Shown: in pieces, positions 47,321-58,733 of the stretch
Position numbering within the stretch: position 1 is the stretch's first letter
Layout of the letters: each line of letters begins with the position of its first letter
DNA from: Congeria kusceri
Lineage: Eukaryota > Mollusca > Bivalvia > Myida > Dreissenidae
Direction: 5' to 3'
DNA: 64,000 bases
NCBI GenBank assembly: GCA_027627225.1
Contig: CM051040.1
Location: 23,870,134-23,934,133, forward strand
Made by a program: the position numbers and the translations under genes
Notes under the pieces: model-generated
Databases searched by the model: none
The model's input: only the letters and a program-made list of their open reading frames with translations
What the model was told of the DNA's origin: nothing

Positions 47321-50251
47321 CTAAAGGTTAGTAAAAAGTGATTTGTTTATGTACATATAAACAAATATGATTTTTTAAGTTAAACACAGATTTTAATGTA
47401 TGTTACAAAATAAGAGTTACTTCATTGTACCACATTTTGCTAAAAAGTCTCGTTCACGCTTTCACGTATTACGAGAACGGTTTAAACGCTTAACGAGTTT
47501 GCCATCTAACATGGAATGGCCATATGTTTGCTATTCTTACGTGCCTGTCATTGAAGCATTTTCTGTCACCATGACAATAATCCCTCAGCTTGACACAGAC
47601 TATATAACATCAATGCATTATACTGAATTTAACTGGAAAACTATTTATGCCACTAGATTCAACTTGATTGTCATGATTCTGTGCAGTATGAATACAACTG
47701 TGTGTGGTAACCACATTATAATTCTATTAACGCACAATGACAATTATTTCACTGTTTAAAACCCCGAATTTCAGCCGCCATCAGCTACAATGATGGTATA
47801 ACGGCGGCAAGTATATACTTACAAATTCAGCATAGTCTATTATTCCTACATTGTACAATAATGTGTGGTGTATGCAGACGAAACACGTATTCCCTTAGTG
47901 TTGAATAAAATAGTAATAAATAGTAATAATGTTTCACACACATCGTTAAAGTTTACATTATAGAGAGAATTACAAACATAGCTAACGCTGTACGGTAATA
48001 ATTCCACCAACTATGTTGCTAAGATATCAATTACATGACATCTCCCAGGGTATATTATATGCAAGGTTGCATATTTATGCGCGCACGGCATGGAACAGAA
48101 TTGGTACAAAATATGAGCTGACTTTCATGTCTACATTTAATCATCCTAGATAACTAGATATTGAAATATTGAATTTTACAATTTACCAAATTCAGTTAAC
48201 ACAACTGTAATTCGAATCTTAGACTACTGAATTTTCGTTCTCTATTAATCTACATGCAATAGGTACAGTGGGAACTTACATAGTTTTCTTTGTCGTAGTA
48301 ATAGGCAAACATGTGCGCTTAATACAAACCATGTTCATTGAACTCAATGTTTTAATTAAAAATATTAGCTTGACACTTAAACTTACTCAGATAGTATTGA
48401 TTATAAATTGTGCCCATGTTTAGCACTCGATTGTAAATACACACACATATATATTTAAAACACAATAATTGGTTTATAATATAACGACTGTAAAGCATCC
48501 GTAGCATTTTCTTAAGGAAAAGCAGGTGACTTAAATATTAAACAGTGTAATATCTTATACATATGGTTTGTTTAATGTCCAAATGAAACAATGCAAACCA
48601 TAAAGACGACGGTTAAATAGTAACAATTAGTATGCACATAATGCCAACTTGCTATTTTCGTGAACTCTCCTCTGTACAAATACTTTTACATATCAACGGT
48701 TTATTGCACTCGCGTTCATTTTCAATACGTATTCAATGCAATGACATTTCATAGCAACAAGATGGGCGAACAATGGTTCACTGTGCGATTAAGATATGTA
48801 TCCTTGATATCGTATTACTGTTTCCTATAGAAATTGTATATGTAACTCTGCCTAGAATATTGGTAACCTGTTTCATATGTGCGCGTGTTTTTCGGCGTAG
48901 CTGTCTAAGATCACTTTTGACCTAGATTTCTGGCGATAATTATGCAGCGGGAAAATTGAATGCCAATAGAATAAGCCAAATTTTCTAATTGTAGGGAATG
49001 CAAACTTCAAACAATGGTTTAACGTATACCAATAACTGTTGCATACTTTTGGGGATTAAAAATTTACATAATTGTTTACATGAGCGGTTAAAATGAAGTT
49101 ATAAACGTATTCGCGACATATACTCTAGAACTGAGGCTAATTATGAACGTATTTTCTCATTGTATGCCATAAACAGAATGCTATATTCATTCACGTAACG
49201 AAATAACTATCTTGTTTAGCCTACATTTATATAAGTGGTAGCTCTATAAATAGCAATTGTGCAATGTTCCCATTCATAAATCTCATTCATAGAGTTGCCG
49301 TTCCATGTAGTCCATTGATTCTACCGAGTTCATCACATTCCAGAAACAGTAGTGTCATTCTAAAAATAGCGCGCGTAGCTAGCAGCCACTGTATATAACT
49401 GTGTTAATATACTCGTACATGCATCAATAATAGCGTTCAGAGAATCATAAACCTAAAATTTTTATAAATGGGGAATTTATATTGATAAACTTACTGTTAA
49501 TTTGAATTAAAATTGTGGTTACGATTTATTAACGATTATTTATAATTACATCTTTCTATCAACTCCTCTAGTAGATGTTATTTAATCTGTAAAAAGATGC
49601 TACATTTTTTATGGATAAAATGTTATGAAAGAAGATTCGGAATACGTCGAATTGTTATTCGCGTAGCATGAATACACAATTTGCATTACTAATTATACAC
49701 AGGAACCCTTGATATATCATAGTTCTACTAATATAATTTAAAATCGTCATAGTCTAATGAATTTTTATGTTTGCGTTATCAAAAGTCTTAACATTTGAAA
49801 AATCGCTAAATGTTCCATGACTATTGCTTTTTATTGGGATACACAGTAGAAATGCTTATTTGACTTCAACTCGTTTTTATATTAGATAACTAACATGAAT
49901 GGTATATTACCGGTACTATAAATAACTATGCAGACTCGTCTGATACATAATAATTATAATTCATTTCCGAAATTATTTTCCTACATGGTTAATTTGTTAA
50001 ATTGGCTTGACGAATTCAGATAACAATTATGTTAAACTAAATTATTTTGGTTATTCATATATCATTGGTGGAAACATGGAGCTGTATGATTGGTTTATTC
50101 ACGGCATAGATATTAACGATTTAACTTTTGGGTCCGAGAAGTTTTCTTATAGTGTCCGAAAAATCTGGGGTCCAATAAGTCTCCTAATATTAGTGGGTAC
50201 CAAAAAATCTGAGGTCATCTTGGCCGTCTGTTTAGGTAATTTTTAAATGAC
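47321..50251. other. Upstream of the visible pLGIC exons
   Basis: AT-rich. Either intron leading to an unseen start exon or the gene's 5' flank. The plus-strand frame at 47400-47759 is not recognisable. Confidence 0.45.
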
Positions 50252-50255
50252 ATCT

Positions 50256-50849
50256 TGTCAGAGAGTAAATTAAAGCAATCATTTTGACTTTTCAAATCTT
50301 CTCAACGTACACAATCAATTTCGATCTATTTCTATTAACATTAATTCTTTCCGAACGGTTACTACAGTTCAGCTAACAGCTAACACATCTAACCTGTTTC
50401 AATCATCACAACCTGTTTCACGCATGACTAGTTCGTGGCGTCGGTCATGTGACAGGCGCAAGTAACCGCGCATTTGCCACTTGACCGCCAGAACATAAAC
50501 ACCTTTATATCTTTGATATATTGTTCTGCGTCATTATTACAGGTTAGTGATAGATTATTTTATTATCTTTAGCTTTGTATTGTTATAATTTATTATTACC
50601 TGCAACGTATTAAATAATATTAGGTTATTTATTGTATTGTAATATTGTAATATTGCCATATTGTTATAATTCTTATCATTATTGTAAGTGTTGTTTTATA
50701 AATATTATTATTATTAATGTAAGGCATTTGCCACTTGACCGCCAGAACATAAACACCTTTATATCTTTGATATATTGTTCTGCGTCATTATTACAGTACA
50801 GTCCCTTCCCACGAACCATATAAAATATTTGCCGAGAGCTACGTCGACA
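50256..50849 (+). repeat. 5' LTR (594 bp)
   Basis: Starts TGTCAGAGAG and ends GTCGACA. It contains a ~73-bp segment twice (about 50471-50543 and 50725-50797, beginning GCATTTGCCACTTGACCGCC) separated by AT-rich sequence. It differs from the 3' LTR by one 5-bp insertion (an extra TACAG near 50798); I saw no base change elsewhere by eye. TATAAAATA lies about 30 nt before its end. Confidence 0.95.
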
Positions 50850-50850
50850 A

Positions 50851-50868
50851 TGGCGCCCAACGTTCGGA
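50851..50868 (+). other. Primer binding site, tRNA-Lys type
   Basis: TGGCGCCCAACGT starts one base after the LTR and matches the known tRNA-Lys(1,2)-type PBS for 13 bases, then diverges (TCGGA). The antisense copies at 58120-58142 and 58373-58390 keep a longer match. Confidence 0.8.
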
Positions 50869-52549
50869 TGTGAAGGCCACTGTACAACACAGAAGACGAC
50901 ATCCAGTCTGTAACTCTACACAGAATTGTAAACAATCTAGTTTACACATATGCCAGCTGGACGGATTTCCTCGGGATATCCCAGCAATAGCGAACTCTGA
51001 TGTCATCACAGAGAGACGCGTCCTGATTGGATATTGTATCCACGCATGCACGGTAAACCGTGTTGTTTATAAACATTGTCACGTGTACACATCGTTTTAC
51101 CGGGGCCCAAACTGAACTTTATACTCGCGAGTGAAATTTTGAAGGAGGAATCATTGATCGTCAAAGGATCCATTACATCTCCGTCGATCGTCGTTGGATG
51201 TGACACTGACTTTGATGTGCTTTCAACTTAGCTGGAAGTTGTGTTTGGACACTTACTGTTTCCGGTCGTGAGTTTTATTTAATAGTTTGTGTTATTTTAG
51301 TTTTTTGTGTGTGTCTATTTATGGACATATAATTGGATCAACTGGTAAGAATTGTGTTTGCTTAGTTTTCATTTAATTTGATTATACATTAAATATCAGT
51401 TCCGTTTCGTTTAAAATCTATTTTGCTATAATTTCAATTGTAAGCAAGTAAACAAAATTCTCATTGTAAATAAAATCTCAATTGTTGTTTGATATAGGCA
51501 TAATCATTAACAATTTTAATTAGCTATGTATATAGATTAAGTTTTTATAATTTTAGATTGTTTTATTATTTAGGTGATAAATAATTCTGATCTCGTCACA
51601 CGACACAGCACCTTGCATGATAAATCACTTGTCATAACCATAGTATTAACCTCTGTCAAACTTCTAACTTTTACTGGTCCGTTTTTGTTTGCCCATCTTT
51701 GCCAATGCGTCGTTAAATACAACACATTGTACACAGTTTCTAATCCATAAAGCCTTGCAAGGTTACGCGCGATTTCGATCGGTTCGCAAATAATCTGAAA
51801 TATTGTGCAACATTTCAAATGTAAACACGCACGCATTATCGGCAAAAATGTAAACGTATCGATTACTGTCGGCATTGATTACGCTTATAGAACATAATAG
51901 GGTGCACGGTACACACATATACGTATTGATTGGGAGTTGTAGTAGCGCAGTTGGTATAGTATGGGATTAGTAGTCTAACGGTAGTTAGTTCAATTCTAGT
52001 AGTGAAGTAGATTATTCCTCGTGAAAGTGAAAGTCGTTTTTCACTGATAACAAAAGGGTTGTGTCAGATTGTTGTCTCAGTTTAGAGGTCAGATTTAGGT
52101 TAGATATTTAAAGCTGTGGGTTATCGTGACTGGTTTTAGAGCCGGGTATTACAGTAGTAGTCCACCTTGAATGATTGTGCGTAGTGACGTGTAGCAGTTG
52201 GTTCCCTTGACTTGATTAATTTAATTGTAGTAAGCTCCCTTGCGTCTGCTTTAACATAAAGCGTCGTCTACTTAATTGAAGTCAAACGCAGAATTAAAAT
52301 AACTTAGTACTTTGAAAGTTTAGTTGTTCACTTTGTGAATGTAAGTATGAAATAAAATGTGATTTTGCAGTTAACACAATGTGTTGCTTGTTATTGTTTG
52401 TACACTGAATTAAATACCGCACATAAATATTGCCTTATTGTTGTATTCGCTTAAATAATTAAGCATAATAATGTGTTTACAATAATTACATGGTATTTGT
52501 TTTACAGTTATTACAACTAATTGCTTCTTATTGATATTTTGCTTTGAGA
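50869..52549 (+). other. Retrotransposon 5' leader
   Basis: About 1.7 kb between PBS and gag, with no recognised protein. It holds a degenerate tRNA-like stretch near 51934-52010 and otherwise AT-rich sequence. Confidence 0.6.
51934..52010 (+). other. Degenerate tRNA-like sequence in the leader
   Basis: GTAGCGCAGTTGGTATAG resembles a D-arm/A box, and TTAGTTCAATTCTAG resembles a T-arm/B box about 35 nt later. The stems are incomplete, so it is at most a tRNA-derived relic. Confidence 0.35.
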
Positions 52550-54374
52550 ATGGCAGAAGCAATTAGTGAAAGAGAATTGCGCCGTATCAGGAGAGAGCAG
52601 TTAAGGGAAGAAATTTTGAAGGAGGAACAAGAATTAAAGGAAAGGAGAATAAGAGAGGCTTGATAGAGAATTACAGAGTGAGGTGTCCAACATCTTGGAT
52701 GAACATGACAGCATTATATCAAACGTGAACACAATCGATGAATATTTATATGGAGAGACAATGAATAGCATTGAACATATATCTAAAAATGGAAAATCAC
52801 GGGACTGCTTGGAAACCCAAGTAAAGGAAACCACACCAGATTCTTTATGTTACTTGGATGAGCACATGAGGAGACTTGATAACACATTACGTGAATTAAA
52901 CATAGGAGATCGTGACGATGAAAATAGAAATTATTCCTCGAGTGAATACCACATACAGACAAGAATTAGGGACAATTCTTCAATTGTGGCGGATAGGAAA
53001 CTAGGAATAGAAGAACGCCTTAGCGATAGAGTACACGATAAAAGATGGAGTAGACATGAGGTAGAGAGTGTACGGAAATATAGTTTGAGAGATGATATTA
53101 GGAAAGTACACGATGAATATGAAGAAATAAGAAGTCAATCTGACAAGTATGAAAACAAGAGTATTCAGCTGCAAAGAATACGAGAGGATGAGGAAAAGAA
53201 CCATAGATTGATGCTTGAACAGAGATTGGTTTTAGAAAATGAATTGAAACAAAAGCGTCAGGCTGAGAAAGAGTTACTACGAAACATAGAACAGCTAGAG
53301 TTACAGGAAAGGGAATTGCTTAAGCAACGGAGTGAGAATGAAATGCTTGACAGAGAAATGGCTATCAAAAGAATGAAAGATGATGATATGAATAGAAGAC
53401 TAGAACTATTAAAACAGAAAGAAAGTGCTCTTAAAAGTAAATTGCAGAAGAAGAGTGATGATAGTATGACAAGAGAGGTGAGAACAAATGACCTACATAA
53501 ACTGAGCATACCGAAATTGCCGAGCTTTGACGGCAAGCACTTCGAAGAATGGAAGTTTGAAGTAGTATGTCTGATGAGGACAGGGCTGTATCCTGATTAC
53601 GCATTGTCACATGCTATCAGAAACTCGTTGCAAGGTGATACACGCAAGCTATTGTTGACAATCAAACCATCTGATTCAGCAGAAAAGGTCATCGCTAAAA
53701 TGACTGAGATTTTTGGAGAAGTAAAGTCTGGTGAAAGAATAGTGCAAGACTTTTATTCAGCGAAACAACATGAAACTGAATCATGCTCTGCATGGGGAAT
53801 AAGGCTAGAAGCTCTCTTTCAACAGGCAGTTAATAAGGGGGAAATAGAAGAAAGTAAAAGAGATAACAAGCTGAAAGAAAGATTTTGGAGAGGACTGAAG
53901 TCTGAGAAACTGAAAACAGCAACAAGAGTTTCATACGAATCGAGCGACAGTTTTGAAAAGCTTAGAAGGAAAGCGAGACTAGAAGAGGAAGAAGATAATC
54001 CTGTAAAGGTTACAGAAACAGCAATCTTAAATCAGCAATCAACAGGCGACAGATTTAAAGTTTTGGATGAGATGCTGGAAAGGCTCAAGACCATTGAAGC
54101 TGAGATGAGAGAAATGAAGAAGCAGAACCGGGAAAGGAAGAGAGAATATGGATCCTATGAAGCGCCAAAGTCTAGTGACCAGGAAGAGAGACAATATCGA
54201 TACAACAATAGAGTGCGTTATTATAGAGGAGGATTCAGAAGAGGGAGATATTCAAATAGAGATCAGACTCAAGATAAAAGTCCAGAAGATGAATCAAAAG
54301 CAAAAAATAAACAGAGTAATTTAAACGAGAAAGCGCTTTCACGGCAGGGCACGATGGGAGCGAAGCAGAATTAG
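52550..54374 (+). CDS. gag: Retrotransposon gag, frameshifted near its start
   Basis: The main open frame is 52653-54374. An ATG at 52550 opens 37 codons (MAEAISERELRRIRREQ...) that end at TGA/TAG (52661-52666) just as the main frame opens. This suggests a small indel in an originally continuous, strongly charged coiled-coil N-terminus; the next in-frame ATG is at 52761. The middle has a capsid-like region (LSIPKLPSFDGKHFEEWKFE ... FWRGLKSEKLK). The C-terminus is Arg/Gly/Tyr-rich (YRGGFRRGRYSNRD). No CCHC zinc knuckle is visible, so RNA binding may rely on the basic tail. Gag forms the particle that packages the element RNA. Confidence 0.85.
54320..54326 (+). promoter_or_regulatory. -1 ribosomal frameshift slippery site UUUAAAC
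   Basis: TTTAAAC is phased as T TTA AAC in the gag frame. The pol frame becomes open exactly here, because TAA at 54317-54319 closes it just upstream. After a 7-nt spacer, CGCTTTC (54334-54340) can pair with GGGAGCG (54356-54362). Gag and pol overlap over 54320-54374. Confidence 0.75.
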
Positions 54375-57300
54375 AAAGCCCTACAAGAATAGCTAGTAAC
54401 CTTAGAGAAAGGCTGATAGGTGAGTCAAACGAAGGAGTAATCATCATTGAAGGAAAAGAGATAAAAGCATTGATTGATACTGGATCAATGGTCACCACGT
54501 TGTCCGAAAGCTACTACAATAAAATGGATCCAAAGCCAGAACTTAGGCCATTAACAGATTTTAAAATTCAGCTGACTGGAGCCAATGGAAGTGCAATAAT
54601 ATACACAGGCTATATAGAAGTAACTGTGCAATTACCATGTGCACCAAGACAGTCTCAAATACTCGTTTTGATAGTTAAGGATACCGAATTGAATGCTAAA
54701 GTACCAGCCATTGTTGGAACAAATCTTTTACGACAGTATAGACCAGACTTTGAAATGCAAAGTGAAGATTTTCCTCGAGCATGGCAACTTGCATTTAATA
54801 CAATGATATCGCCAATAGTAGGTAAGGTTAAAACTACAAAGACAGTCATTCTTCATCCAATGGAGACTAAGACCATCACTGGTTTTGTCAGAAAATCATG
54901 TGTGATTGAAGCAGCTGTTACAGAAACCGGTGATCTGCCTACGGCTTTTGGCGTATGTCCTAGAGTAGTGAGCCTGAACAAACCAGGGAAAACTGCAAGA
55001 GTACCTGTGAGAGTATACAATTTATCAGCCAAGACAATCAAGATTGAAAATAAAAGTGTTCTTTGTAAGCTTGAAATAGTGAATGTTTTAAGGTCTGTCC
55101 CTATCTGCGAGAAAAGTGACAATGAAATCCCAGAAGAAGTGAAAGTCTGCAACATTCAGAGCAATGAATCACATTATGACATAAAGACTGAATTCGGTGT
55201 GGATATTGAAGAGTCAGAGTTGTCACACGAACAGAAGATTCAAGTATACCACTTATTCAAGCGATGGGAAATGATTTTTCCAAAGTGCAAAACCGATTTG
55301 GGACATACGACCGAAGTTAAGCATAAAATCGAGTTGACAGATGAAACTCCATTCAGAGAACCGTATCGACGAGTACCCCCTCATCTATACAACGAAGTTA
55401 AAGAACACCTGCAAGAGATGCTGGATATTGGTGCCATCAAAGAATCGAAAAGCCCCTGGTCGTCAAACATTGTTGTCGTGAGAAAGAAGGACGGAACACT
55501 TAGATGCTGTATAGATTTTAGAAAATTAAACTCAAGAACTAAGAAAGATGCATATGGAATACCAAAAGTTGAAGATACCTTACATATGCTTGCTGGCTCT
55601 AAATATTTTTCGAAGATCGATCTGAAATCTGGATACTGGCAAATCGAACTAGAAGAGGAAGATAAGGAGAAAACCGCTTTTCAAGTTCCAGGTGTTGGTT
55701 TCTTTGAATGCAACAGGCTTCCCTTCGGACTATGCAACGCCCCGGCGACGTTTCAGAGATTAATGGAACGTTGCATGGGTGATCTGAACTTGAGAGAGTG
55801 TCTAATCTATTTAGACGATATCGTGTTATTCTCTCCTGATATAAATTCCCATCTAGATCGACTAAATGCCGTATTTTCTCGTCTAGCACAATACAATCTG
55901 AATGTAAATCCAAAAAAATGTGAATTTTTCAAGACAAAAACAACTTACCTGGGTCATGTGGTGTCAGCAGACGGAATCCAGGCTGATCCGCAAAAGATTG
56001 AAGCCGTCAAAAACTGGCCTGTCCCTAGAACCTTGAAAGATGTCCGGAAATTCCTAGGGTTTGCCGGCTACTATAGGCGGTTCATCAAAGGGTTTTCCAA
56101 TGTTGCCAGACCACTGAACGATTTGCTTCTTGGAACATCAACAAAGAAGTCAGCCAAGAAAAGCCCAAAACCAAAGTTCAGATGGGAGTCTAGTCAACAA
56201 AGCGCGTTCGATGCTTTGAAGCAGAAACTGTCAAATCCACCGATCCTTGCGTATGCTGACTACACCTTGCCATTTACGCTGCACACTGACGCCAGTGGCA
56301 CAGGAATTGGCGCCGTGCTGTATCAGAAGCAAGACGGAAAGGACCGAGTAGTGGCATACGCGAGCAGAAGTCTCACAAAGGCAGAGAGGAATTATCCAGC
56401 TCATAAGCTCGAGTTTCTCGCTGTCAAGTGGGCCGTGTGTGATAAGTTCCACGACTACTTGTACGGCGGGAAATTCGAGGTTGTTACGGATAATAACCCT
56501 CTTACCTATGTAACGACATCGGCGAAGCTCGATGCAACGGGACAACGATGGATCGCGTCTCTAGCGAATTACGACTTCAGCATTCGCTATCGGAAGGGAA
56601 AGAACCACAACGATGCAGACGGATTAAGTCGTATTTCCCCATTGGTCATGGACGCCCTATGTACATCAGCTGAGGTCAACATTCCGATTCACCAAACCTT
56701 GGTTTCGCCAGGAAATGAGCCGTCTGCGAGTGATCCAACTGAAGATATACCGGAAGATCTTCTTCAATCGCATAGCCTGTCTAATAAGGACTGGATCAAG
56801 GCTCAGTCGGATGACCCACAATTGAAAGACATAATTAGTCACCTTCGCAATGGCACTAGACCTTCTTCGAAGGATAGTTGCAAACAGTATGCTAGAGAAT
56901 GGGAAAAATTCGTTGTGCAAAGTGGCGTACTATGTCGCAACGCCATGGTCAACGACGTTAATCGAACACAGATCGTTGTTCCAGAGCATCTCAGAAGTGA
57001 CATGTTCAGAGCGCTCCATGACGACTTAGGACATCAGGGAAGGGATCGTACTACTAGCCTGCTGAAGGAGCGATTCTACTGGCCTGGTTTAGATGCGTTT
57101 GCTGCCGAAAAGGTCAAACAGTGTGGTCGCTGTACCCGTAGAAAACGACACCCGGATCGAGCTGAACTTCAGCCCATTGAGTCAACGGCACCATTAGAGA
57201 TTGTGTGCATTGATTATTTGTCGCTTGAAAGGTCCAAAGGAGGGTTCGAAAATGTACTGGTAATAACCGATCATTTTAGCCGGTATGCACAAGCGTACCC

Positions 57301-58150
57301 AACACGTAATCAAACGGCTAAAACAACTGCAAAAGTGTTGTTTGATCAGTTTATTGTCCACTATGGCTTCCCTGCTAGGTTGCACTCTGACCAAGGCGCA
57401 AATTTTACATCCACTTTAATTAAAGAATTGTGTCAGATTGCAGGTATGGACAAGAGCAGAACCACACCCTACCACCCTATGGGCAACGGCGAAACGGAGC
57501 GGTTCAACCAGACTCTACTTGGCATGTTAGGCACGCTAGAGGAGCATCAAAAGGCCGATTGGAAGTCATACATTCCAACACTGGTGCATGCTTATAATTC
57601 CACACTTCACAAGGGTACGGGGTTCTCTCCGTACTTTTTGATGTTTGGCAGGAATCCACGCTTGGCGATTGATGCCTTTCTAGGGTTGCCTACAGATGAC
57701 ATCGCTGACAAGAAACATACCGAGTATGTTGCAAAGCTTCGGAAAAGACTCAGCGAGTCTTATGATAAAGCGCGCCAGAACGCTAGATCATCAGGGTTGT
57801 TAAACAAACACTACTACGACAAATCAGCTAGATGTACTCAACTTCAACCGGGTGATATTGTCCTCGTACGAAATGTTGCGCTCCGAGGAAAGCAGAAGTT
57901 GGCGGATCGTTGGGAACACCACCCATACGAAGTTGTAGCGCAGCCGAATCAAGATACCCCTGTTTATGAAGTTAAGCGAGACGGAGCAAGATTTACTAAG
58001 ACCAAGATGTTACATAGGAATCTGTTGCTTCCATTTATGACGATAACTGATGTGACGTTAGATCCGTCGAAACAGAGCAAGAGAGAGCAAGAGAAGCCTT
58101 CAACACTAGAGGAGTCCGGCCCCACGTTGGGCGCCATTGTCACAGGGTGA
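54320..58150 (+). CDS. pol: Retrotransposon pol (protease, RT, RNase H, integrase)
   Basis: The open frame is reached by a -1 shift from gag. Counting from codon 54470: aspartic protease ALIDTGSMVTT (residue ~3); reverse transcriptase with YLDD at 55808-55819 (~447); RNase H LHTDASGTGIGAVLYQ (~606); integrase HHCC zinc finger (HDDLGHQGR ... CGRCTRRK, ~849-880); DDE core with Asp in CIDYLS (~914), Asp in LHSDQGANF (~974) and Glu in NGETERFN (~1009); GPY/F-like C-terminus (HHPYEVVAQP, HRNLLLPF). All catalytic motifs are present. The last codons (GPTLGAIVTG) are encoded by an antisense primer-binding-site-like sequence, not native tail; the native tail appears to be at 58734-58838. Confidence 0.93.
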   Translation, partial: FKRESAFTAGHDGSEAELESPTRIASNLRERLIGESNEGVIIIEGKEIKALIDTGSMVTTLSESYYNKMDPKPELRPLTDFKIQLTGANGSAIIYTGYIEVTVQLPCAPRQSQILVLIVKDTELNAKVPAIVGTNLLRQYRPDFEMQSEDFPRAWQLAFNTMISPIVGKVKTTKTVILHPMETKTITGFVRKSCVIEAAVTETGDLPTAFGVCPRVVSLNKPGKTARVPVRVYNLSAKTIKIENKSVLCKLEIVNVLRSVPICEKSDNEIPEEVKVCNIQSNESHYDIKTEFGVDIEESELSHEQKIQVYHLFKRWEMIFPKCKTDLGHTTEVKHKIELTDETPFREPYRRVPPHLYNEVKEHLQEMLDIGAIKESKSPWSSNIVVVRKKDGTLRCCIDFRKLNSRTKKDAYGIPKVEDTLHMLAGSKYFSKIDLKSGYWQIELEEEDKEKTAFQVPGVGFFECNRLPFGLCNAPATFQRLMERCMGDLNLRECLIYLDDIVLFSPDINSHLDRLNAVFSRLAQYNLNVNPKKCEFFKTKTTYLGHVVSADGIQADPQKIEAVKNWPVPRTLKDVRKFLGFAGYYRRFIKGFSNVARPLNDLLLGTSTKKSAKKSPKPKFRWESSQQSAFDALKQKLSNPPILAYADYTLPFTLHTDASGTGIGAVLYQKQDGKDRVVAYASRSLTKAERNYPAHKLEFLAVKWAVCDKFHDYLYGGKFEVVTDNNPLTYVTTSAKLDATGQRWIASLANYDFSIRYRKGKNHNDADGLSRISPLVMDALCTSAEVNIPIHQTLVSPGNEPSASDPTEDIPEDLLQSHSLSNKDWIKAQSDDPQLKDIISHLRNGTRPSSKDSCKQYAREWEKFVVQSGVLCRNAMVNDVNRTQIVVPEHLRSDMFRALHDDLGHQGRDRTTSLLKERFYWPGLDAFAAEKVKQCGRCTRRKRHPDRAELQPIESTAPLEIVCIDYLSLERSKGGFENVLVITDHFSRYAQAYPTRNQTAKTTAKVLFDQFIVHYGFPARLHSDQGANFTSTLIKELCQIAGMDKSRTTPYHPMGNGETERFNQTLLGMLGTLEEHQKADWKSYIPTLVHAYNSTLHKGTGFSPYFLMFGRNPRLAIDAFLGLPTDDIADKKHTEYVAKLRKRLSESYDKARQNARSSGLLNKHYYDKSARCTQLQPGDIVLVRNVALRGKQKLADRWEHHPYEVVAQPNQDTPVYEVKRDGARFTKTKMLHRNLLLPFMTITDVTLDPSKQSKREQEKPSTLEESGPTLGAIVTG

Positions 58151-58726
58151 GAAAATTGTGCGGCCAGTCCGGGACTCGAACCCGGGACCCCTCGCTATCA
58201 GGGCGAGTGCTCTCCCGACTGAGCTAACCGGGCCGCCACACAACCTCTCCCCTTTAAGTGACCAAGTTCATGCCGTGACATACACCCTCGCTCAAATATG
58301 AATTCGTCCTCGAATTCATGGTGTTATATAATTACCACGGGCCCTCGGAGAGTTAACCCGGGTAACGTCACGGTCCCACGTTGGGCGCCATTGTCGACGT
58401 AGCTCTCGGCAAATATTTTATATGGTTCGTGGGAAGGGACTGTAATAATGACGCAGAACAATATATCAAAGATATAAAGGTGTTTATGTTCTGGCGGTCA
58501 AGTGGCAAATGCGCGGTTACTTGCGCCTGTCACATGACCGACGCCACGAACTAGTCATGCGTGAAACAGGTTGTGATGATTGAAACAGGTTAGATGTGTT
58601 AGCTGTTAGCTGAACTGTAGTAACCGTTCGGAAAGAATTAATGTTAATAGAAATAGATCGAAATTGATTGTGTACGTTGAGAAGATTTGAAAAGTCAAAA
58701 TGATTGCTTTAATTTACTCTCTGACA
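58118..58726 (-). mobile_element. Antisense short LTR with PBS-like sites nested in pol C-terminus
   Basis: Reverse complement of the element's own 5' end: a 335-bp LTR (58726 to 58392, TGTCAGAG...GTCGACA) and a PBS (58390-58373, TGGCGCCCAACGTGGGAC). Then about 230 bp with a tRNA-like sequence, and a second ...GTGACA-A-PBS (58142 to 58120, TGGCGCCCAACGTGGGG). This LTR has only one copy of the 73-bp segment and lacks 254 bp found in the flanking LTRs, so it comes from a different element copy. Confidence 0.85.
58157..58232 (-). other. tRNA-like sequence in the nested insert
   Basis: The minus strand has a GGCCCGG acceptor-like start, an AGCTCAGTCGGGAGAGC D-arm, a CTCGC/GCGAG anticodon stem and a CCGGG-TTCGAGT-CCCGG T-arm. 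Both A and B boxes are intact. The 7-nt loop CCTGATA has C where U33 is expected and the acceptor stem has two mismatches. It may be a tRNA pseudogene or a tRNA-derived promoter module. Confidence 0.65.
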
Positions 58727-58733
58727 TACCGCA

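Noticed and set aside
47400..47759. 119-codon plus-strand frame
   Set aside because: AT-rich, no domain, runs opposite the presumed channel gene's 5' region.
55599..56920. Minus-strand frames opposite pol
   Set aside because: Shadow frames of the pol coding strand, without protein signatures.
58157..58232. Functional tRNA gene
   Set aside because: C at position 33, acceptor mismatches and location inside a nested retroelement argue for a relic.
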